Source of the DNA: Alcanivorax sp. S6407
GTDB taxonomy: Bacteria; Pseudomonadota; Gammaproteobacteria; Pseudomonadales; Alcanivoracaceae
DNA length: 64,000 bases
Direction: 5' to 3'
Assembly: GCF_023016115.1 (NCBI RefSeq)
Contig: NZ_JALKBH010000010.1
Location: 1-64,000 of the forward strand
Shown: positions 56,158 through 64,000 of the stretch, in pieces
Position numbering within the stretch: the stretch's first letter is position 1
How the letters are laid out: each line of letters begins with the position of its first letter
Program-made: the position numbers and the translations under genes
The notes under the pieces: generated by a model
Told to the model about the DNA's origin: nothing
What the model saw: only the letters and a program-made list of their open reading frames with translations
The model's database searches: none

Positions 56158-58065
56158 TTAATGGGTGTTGGCAGGGCCACCGATGGCGTCATCGCCCGGC
56201 TTCTTGTCGCCAGTGGCAGCAGCGCCATTGCCCGGCCCCTGATCACGCCAGTCCTTGGGCGGACGCGGCTTGTGACCACCCATGATGTCGTCGATCTGCT
56301 CGGCATCGATGGTTTCGTACTGCATCAGCGCATCGGCCATCAGATCCAGCTTGTCACGGTTATCTTCCAGGATGGTTTTGGCACGGCCATAGCAGTCATC
56401 GATGATGGCACGCACTTCCCGGTCGATCTCTTCCGCCGTCTGCTCGGACACATGCTTGCGCTGGGACATCTGCTTGCCAAGGAACACCTCACCTTCGTCT
56501 TCCTCGTAGGCCAGCGGACCCAGTTTTTCGCTCAGGCCCCACTTGGTGACCATGGCGCGCGCCAGCTTGGTGGCACGTTCGATATCGTTGGAGGCACCGG
56601 TGGTGACACCGTCAAAGCCCAGGGTCATTTCTTCAGCGATACGACCACCGAACAGGGAACAGATAGAAGACTCCAGACCACGCTTGGACTGCGAGTACTT
56701 GTCCTCTTCCGGCAGGTACATGGTCACACCCAGGGCGCGGCCGCGGGGAATGATGCTGACCTTGTAGACCGGATCGTGCTCAGGCACCAGACGACCTACG
56801 ATAGCGTGACCCGCCTCGTGATAAGCGGTGTTCAGCTTTTCTTTCTCGTTCATGACCATGGAGCGACGCTCGGCGCCCATCAAGATCTTGTCCTTGGCCT
56901 TCTCGAACTCTTCCATGCCCACCATGCGCTTGTTGGCGCGGGCAGCGAACAGCGCGGCTTCGTTGACCAGGTTGGCCAGATCCGCACCGGAGAAACCGGG
57001 AGTACCACGGGCAATCAGGCTGGCATCCACGTCATCGGCAATCGGCACCTGACGCATGTGCACCTTGAGCACCTGCTCACGGCCACGAATGTCCGGCAGC
57101 GGCACGGTCACCTGACGGTCAAAACGGCCAGGACGCAGCAGTGCGGGATCCAGAACGTCGGGACGGTTGGTCGCCGCAATGACGATGATGCCTTCGTTGC
57201 CGTCAAAACCATCCATTTCTACCAGCAGCTGGTTCAGTGTCTGCTCACGCTCATCGTGACCACCACCCAGACCAGCGCCACGGGAACGGCCCACGGCGTC
57301 AATTTCGTCGATAAAGATAATGCACGGAGAATGCTTCTTGGCCTGCTCGAACATGTCGCGCACACGGCTGGCACCCACACCTACGAACATTTCCACAAAG
57401 TCAGAGCCGGAAATGCTGAAGAACGGCACCTTGGCCTCACCGGCAATGGCCTTGGCCAGCAGGGTCTTACCGGTACCCGGAGAGCCCACCATCAGCACAC
57501 CGCGGGGGATCTTGCCGCCCAGGCGCTGGAACTTGGCCGGATCACGCAGAAACTCCACCAGTTCCTGCACTTCTTCCTTGGCTTCTTCCACCCCGGCCAC
57601 ATCGGCAAAGGTGGTCTTGATCTGGTCTTCTCCGAGCAGCTTGGCCTTGGACTTGCCGAAGGTCATCGGACCACCGCCGCCCTTGCCGCCACCCTGCATC
57701 TGACGCATGAAGAAGATGAAGATGGCCAGGATCAGCAGAATCGGCAGAACAGACAGGAACAGGCGCATCAGGAAGCTTTCCCGCTCCGGAGCCAGGCCTT
57801 TTACTTCCACCTGGTTCTGGATCAGGGTCGGCATCAGGTTGGTATCCAGCGTCGGCGGCTTGATTGTCTTGAACTGGCCACCATCCCGGTAGGTACCGGT
57901 AATGCTGCTCTCACCAATTGCCACCGTCTGCACACCACCAGATTCCACCTTGGATATAAAAGTGGAATAGGGAATGTCCGTGTTACTGGGCTGGTTACTG
58001 ATGCTGGACGCCACCACATACAGGACGCCGGCAATCACCAGCCACAGCACGATATTCTTGGTCAT
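56158..58065 (-). CDS. ftsH: ATP-dependent zinc metalloprotease FtsH
   Basis: FtsH degrades membrane proteins and short-lived regulators. From the ATG at 58065 the protein has 635 residues: two TM segments (about 5-22, 98-118), AAA+ domain with Walker A GSPGTGKT, Walker [12 protein letters not shown], and the zinc site HEAGH. The longer frame to 58110 lacks an SD. It follows rlmE. Confidence 0.98.
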   Translation of the reverse strand: MTKNIVLWLVIAGVLYVVASSISNQPSNTDIPYSTFISKVESGGVQTVAIGESSITGTYRDGGQFKTIKPPTLDTNLMPTLIQNQVEVKGLAPERESFLMRLFLSVLPILLILAIFIFFMRQMQGGGKGGGGPMTFGKSKAKLLGEDQIKTTFADVAGVEEAKEEVQELVEFLRDPAKFQRLGGKIPRGVLMVGSPGTGKTLLAKAIAGEAKVPFFSISGSDFVEMFVGVGASRVRDMFEQAKKHSPCIIFIDEIDAVGRSRGAGLGGGHDEREQTLNQLLVEMDGFDGNEGIIVIAATNRPDVLDPALLRPGRFDRQVTVPLPDIRGREQVLKVHMRQVPIADDVDASLIARGTPGFSGADLANLVNEAALFAARANKRMVGMEEFEKAKDKILMGAERRSMVMNEKEKLNTAYHEAGHAIVGRLVPEHDPVYKVSIIPRGRALGVTMYLPEEDKYSQSKRGLESSICSLFGGRIAEEMTLGFDGVTTGASNDIERATKLARAMVTKWGLSEKLGPLAYEEDEGEVFLGKQMSQRKHVSEQTAEEIDREVRAIIDDCYGRAKTILEDNRDKLDLMADALMQYETIDAEQIDDIMGGHKPRPPKDWRDQGPGNGAAATGDKKPGDDAIGGPANTH

Positions 58066-58199
58066 GTCGTTCAAGGGGAACCTCGATCTGTTCCGGGCGC
58101 CAGGCGCCACATTCGCGAACCTACACCTTACACCATTTATTCATGGCTGCGTAATGCCGGTTCGGACAGCAAAACGCGGGTTTTACAGCCTCTTCACAG

Positions 58200-58826
58200 T
58201 CATTTCAGACCGCTGGCCAGTTGATACACTTCCGTGGAGCGTGCCCGGCTGGCAGCCGGCTTGCGTGTCACCACCTTGCGGAAACGTGACTGGAGGGCTT
58301 TCCGGTACTCCTCAAACCCCTCGCCCTGGAATACCTTGACCAGAAACTGGCCATTGGGTTCCAGCACCCGCTCAGCCATTTCCAGCGCCAATTCCGCCAG
58401 ATACATGGCCCGCGGCTGATCCACACCACTGTTACCACTCATATTGGGGGCCATATCCGACATTACAAGGTCCATCTTGCGATCCCCTACCGACGCAAGA
58501 ATTTGCTCATAAACGTCATCTTCCCGGAAGTCCCCCTGAATGAAGGTCACGTCCGGTAGCGCATCCATGGCCAGGATGTCGCTGGCGATCACCACGCCCT
58601 TGCCACCGATCAGCTGACCGGCCACCTGGCTCCAGCCCCCCGGGGCCGCCCCCAGATCCAGCACCGTCATGCCAGGCCGGAACAGCTTGTCCTTCTCGTG
58701 CATTTCCAGCAGCTTGAAACTGGCACGCGAGCGATACCCCTGCTCCTGGGCCTTGGCCACCCACTGGTCGCTGAAGTGCTCCTTGAGCCAGGCCTTGCTG
58801 GTCTTGGAACGGCTGGATTTCGCCAT
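58200..58826 (-). CDS. rlmE: 23S rRNA 2'-O-ribose methyltransferase RlmE
   Basis: RlmE methylates U2552 of 23S rRNA. From the ATG at 58826 the protein has 208 residues and shows SRASFKLLE, the SAM motif [13 protein letters not shown] and the catalytic D in SDMAPN. The longer frame from 59051 runs through repeats. Divergent from yhbY across a repeat-filled gap. Confidence 0.97.
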   Translation of the reverse strand: MAKSSRSKTSKAWLKEHFSDQWVAKAQEQGYRSRASFKLLEMHEKDKLFRPGMTVLDLGAAPGGWSQVAGQLIGGKGVVIASDILAMDALPDVTFIQGDFREDDVYEQILASVGDRKMDLVMSDMAPNMSGNSGVDQPRAMYLAELALEMAERVLEPNGQFLVKVFQGEGFEEYRKALQSRFRKVVTRKPAASRARSTEVYQLASGLK

Positions 58827-58844
58827 GACTATTCTCTCGCCCTT

Positions 58845-58932
58845 GTAGGGCGGAAATTGGCGTATGCCAATCTCCGCCGGTGTATCCAATGTCATCATCA
58901 CGGCGGAGATCGGCCTTCGCCGATTTCCGCCC
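58845..58932. repeat. Inverted pair of GTAGGGCGGAAAT hairpin elements
   Basis: Two copies at 58845-58877 and 58899-58932 face each other between rlmE and yhbY, as at 26146-26243. Confidence 0.85.
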
Positions 58933-58942
58933 AACGAACAAG

Positions 58943-59054
58943 GAGTTGCGAGGTACGAGTTTCGAGCGACGAAACCAATCCCGGCAAACCCCAAGTCCGG
59001 GGTTTCGATTTTGCCTTTCGCAACTCGAAACTCGTTACTCGTACCTCGCAACGC
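58943..59054. repeat. Period-7 inverted repeat, ACTCGAA-type, with unequal arms
   Basis: The left arm (58943-58976) and right arm (59015-59054) pair, but the right arm has one extra TTACTCG unit. The centre holds a hairpin AAACCCC/GGGGTTT (58986-59004). It lies in the rlmE-yhbY promoter region. Confidence 0.9.
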
Positions 59055-59116
59055 CCCTATACCCTCAGCCCGGTTGCTGTAGAATAGCGCACCACCCCCA
59101 TTCGGAGCCTGTTACC

Positions 59117-59431
59117 GTGCCGTTATCTTCCCAGGACATCAAACGTCTGCGCCGCATCGGCCACCACCTGAAAGCCATTCTCATCTTGGGCGACAAGGGA
59201 CTGACCGACACCTTTATCGAGGAGCTGAATGCCCGCCTGGAAGATCATGAACTGATCAAGGTAAAGGTTAACGCCGAAAGCCGTGATGATCGCGCCGCGA
59301 TCGTGGCCGGGCTGTGCGAAAACAGCGGTGCCGAGCTGATCCAGCGCATCGGCAACATCGCCCTGCTCTACCGCGCCGCGCAAAAGCCGAACCCGAAGCT
59401 GTCCAACCTGCTGCGTTACCAGGAGGCATGA
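59117..59431 (+). CDS. yhbY: RNA-binding protein YhbY (CRM domain)
   Basis: YhbY is a 104-residue CRM-domain protein associated with the 50S precursor. It starts GTG 59117 after GGAG and shows LRRIGHHLKAILILGDKGL (the GxxG-type loop) and HELIKVKVN. The longer frame runs through the repeats and is rejected. It is convergent with greA. Confidence 0.95.
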   Translation: MPLSSQDIKRLRRIGHHLKAILILGDKGLTDTFIEELNARLEDHELIKVKVNAESRDDRAAIVAGLCENSGAELIQRIGNIALLYRAAQKPNPKLSNLLRYQEA

Positions 59432-59452
59432 GGCTGGATGCCTGACGCATAA

Positions 59453-59549
59453 AGCTGCAACAGGCATCACGCTTCACGCAACATGCCAAACCATAAAAAA
59501 GGCGACGTTAAACGTCGCCTTTTTTGCGTGCAGCGTGTTGCGTGCTGCG
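59453..59549. repeat. Period-7 inverted repeat, GCGTGTT-type, around a terminator
   Basis: The left arm (59453-59490) has GCAACAG, GCATCAC, GCTTCAC. The right arm (59525-59549) has GCGTGCA, GCGTGTT, GCGTGCT. The two arms flank the bidirectional terminator exactly. Confidence 0.88.
59495..59525. terminator. Bidirectional yhbY/greA terminator
   Basis: A6-GGCGACGTT/AACGTCGCC-T6 forms a 15-bp stem with A and T runs on both sides, between convergent yhbY and greA. Confidence 0.95.
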
Positions 59550-59552
59550 GCC

Positions 59553-60029
59553 TTAAAGATGCTCTACCTTGTCGACCTCATACTCGCGGGTGCCCCCGGG
59601 AGTGTCGATCTGTACCACATCACCCTCTTCACGGCCGATCAGGCCACGGGCGATGGGTGAGTTGACGCTCAGCTTGCCCAGCTTGATGTTGGCTTCATCG
59701 TCACCCACGATCTGGTACTGCTTTTCTTCGTCAGTATCCACATCAATGATGGTCACGGTGGTGCCGAAGATCACCTTGCCGGTGTTCTCGATCTCGGTGA
59801 TATCGATGATCTGCGCATTGGACAGTTTGCTCTCGATATCATTGATACGACCTTCGCAGAAACCCTGCTGCTCACGGGCAGCATGGTATTCCGCATTTTC
59901 CTTCAGGTCGCCATGCTCACGGGCTTCAGCGATGGCAGCGGAAATGCGCGGACGATCTTCTTTTTTCAGTTTTTCCAGTTCCTCGCGCAGGGCCTTGGCA
60001 CCCTTTGCGGTCATCGGTACACGTTGCAT
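59553..60029 (-). CDS. greA: Transcription elongation factor GreA
   Basis: GreA rescues backtracked RNA polymerase. The 158-residue protein has the N-terminal coiled coil ([12 protein letters not shown]... [13 protein letters not shown]) with the acidic tip residues and the C-terminal FKBP-like domain. It follows carB. Confidence 0.97.
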   Translation of the reverse strand: MQRVPMTAKGAKALREELEKLKKEDRPRISAAIAEAREHGDLKENAEYHAAREQQGFCEGRINDIESKLSNAQIIDITEIENTGKVIFGTTVTIIDVDTDEEKQYQIVGDDEANIKLGKLSVNSPIARGLIGREEGDVVQIDTPGGTREYEVDKVEHL

Positions 60030-60094
60030 AGTTATCCTCGCGTCTAAAAGGAAATCGCCCGGAGCACTCGGCTCCGAGCACTCCTGACGACGAT

Positions 60095-63313
<3,219 letters not shown>

Positions 63314-63395
63314 AGTTCACTAACCGTCGGGCGTTAATGGCTGCTTTGGACCCGGCATGGGCCGGGTCGGGTTCTGGCACTGCTGCTTTTCAGCT

Positions 63396-64000
63396 TTAGC
63401 GGGCTTCCATCAGTTCGATGAAATGATCGAACAGTGGCGCACAATCGTGCGGACCGGGGCTGGCTTCCGGGTGGCCCTGGAAGCTGAACGCCGGCACATC
63501 GGTACGATGGATGCCCTGCAGGGTGCCGTCGAACAGGGACACGTGGGTCACCTTCAGGTTGTCCGGCAGTTTGTCCATATCCACCGCGAAACCGTGGTTC
63601 TGGCTGGTGATCATCACCGTGCCGTCTTCCAGGGTCTTCACCGGGTGGTTGGCACCGTGGTGGCCAGTGCCCATTTTCATGGTCTGGGCGCCACTGGCCA
63701 GGGCCAGCAGCTGGTGCCCCAGGCAGATGCCGAAGACCGGCTTGCCGGTGGCCACGATTTCCTTGATCGCCTCGATGGCGTAGTCACAGGGCTCCGGGTC
63801 ACCAGGGCCGTTGGACAGGAAGATGCCGTCCGGATTCATGGCCAGCACTTCGGAAGCCGGTGTCTGTGCCGGGACCACGGTGAGCTTGCAGCCACGCTCG
63901 GCCAGCATACGCAGGATGTTGCGCTTCACACCGTAGTCGTAGGCCACCACATTGAAGCGGGCTTCTTTCTGCTCGGTGTGGCCTTCTTCCAGATCCCAGG
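63396..64000 (-). CDS. carA: Carbamoyl-phosphate synthase small subunit, 3' part
   Basis: The C-terminal about 200 residues of CarA, cut by the right edge of the window; the open frame continues past 64000. It shows the glutaminase cysteine in [12 protein letters not shown], plus NHGFAVD and [14 protein letters not shown] with the catalytic His-Glu. It lies 82 nt before carB. Confidence 0.97.
   Translation of the reverse strand, partial: WDLEEGHTEQKEARFNVVAYDYGVKRNILRMLAERGCKLTVVPAQTPASEVLAMNPDGIFLSNGPGDPEPCDYAIEAIKEIVATGKPVFGICLGHQLLALASGAQTMKMGTGHHGANHPVKTLEDGTVMITSQNHGFAVDMDKLPDNLKVTHVSLFDGTLQGIHRTDVPAFSFQGHPEASPGPHDCAPLFDHFIELMEAR

Noticed and set aside
55819-58224. 801-residue open frame opposite folP and ftsH
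   Set aside because: Spans two real genes and their gap, with no recognisable domain or start signal.

Overview
The window looks like core chromosome of a gammaproteobacterium with about 60% G+C. Gene order and protein content resemble Pseudomonas and marine oil-degrading relatives such as Alcanivorax; the genus is an inference from synteny, not a database result. No phage, integron, insertion sequence or CRISPR array was seen.

Layout. The left edge is the 5' end of a 16S rRNA gene (minus strand) with its leader and P1 promoter, next to tyrS. Positions 1.8-18.9 kb hold cell-wall genes (an M23 endopeptidase, anmK, mrcB), an Fe-S carrier (erpA), an argC/bactofilin operon, a ClC antiporter, hemJ, thiD-thiE, hemL, ybaK, a PfkB kinase, a small Rieske protein and srkA. 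Positions 19-21.9 kb hold two paralogous beta-propeller lipoproteins. Positions 21.9-36.6 kb carry sfsA, an aminotransferase, a dksA with a long histone-H1-like tail, gluQ, cbrX-cbrA-cbrB, a CrcZ-like small RNA, pcnB, folK, a deoxynucleoside kinase and panB-panC-panD. This order (dksA to panC) is the one known from Pseudomonas. Positions 37-42.5 kb hold acs, a TRL-like lipoprotein, a Tat-exported DUF2236 protein and an AraC regulator. Positions 42.8-64 kb are the minus-strand block pnp, rpsO, truB, rbfA, infB, nusA, rimP, tRNA-fMet, tRNA-Leu, secG, tpiA, glmM, folP, ftsH, rlmE, then yhbY on the plus strand, greA, carB and a truncated carA.

How the genes work together. CbrA/CbrB, the CA-motif RNA between cbrB and pcnB, and two pairs of CbrB-type half-sites upstream of that RNA form a recognisable Crc/Hfq carbon-catabolite-repression module. 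Its CbrB has lost the GAFTGA loop that contacts sigma54, and the RNA promoter lacks a good -24/-12 element, so the module may have been rewired to a sigma70 promoter.

The other striking signal is intergenic. More than fifteen gaps contain long inverted repeats whose arms are degenerate tandem 7-mers. At least six different 7-mer sequences share only the 7-nt period. They are often wrapped around a GC-rich hairpin or a terminator, or nested with Pseudomonas-style REP/REPIN sequences. Three genes (panD, the DUF2236 gene, pnp) are followed by the same ordered cassette: terminator, a 20-nt GC-rich block, REP half, 7-mer array.
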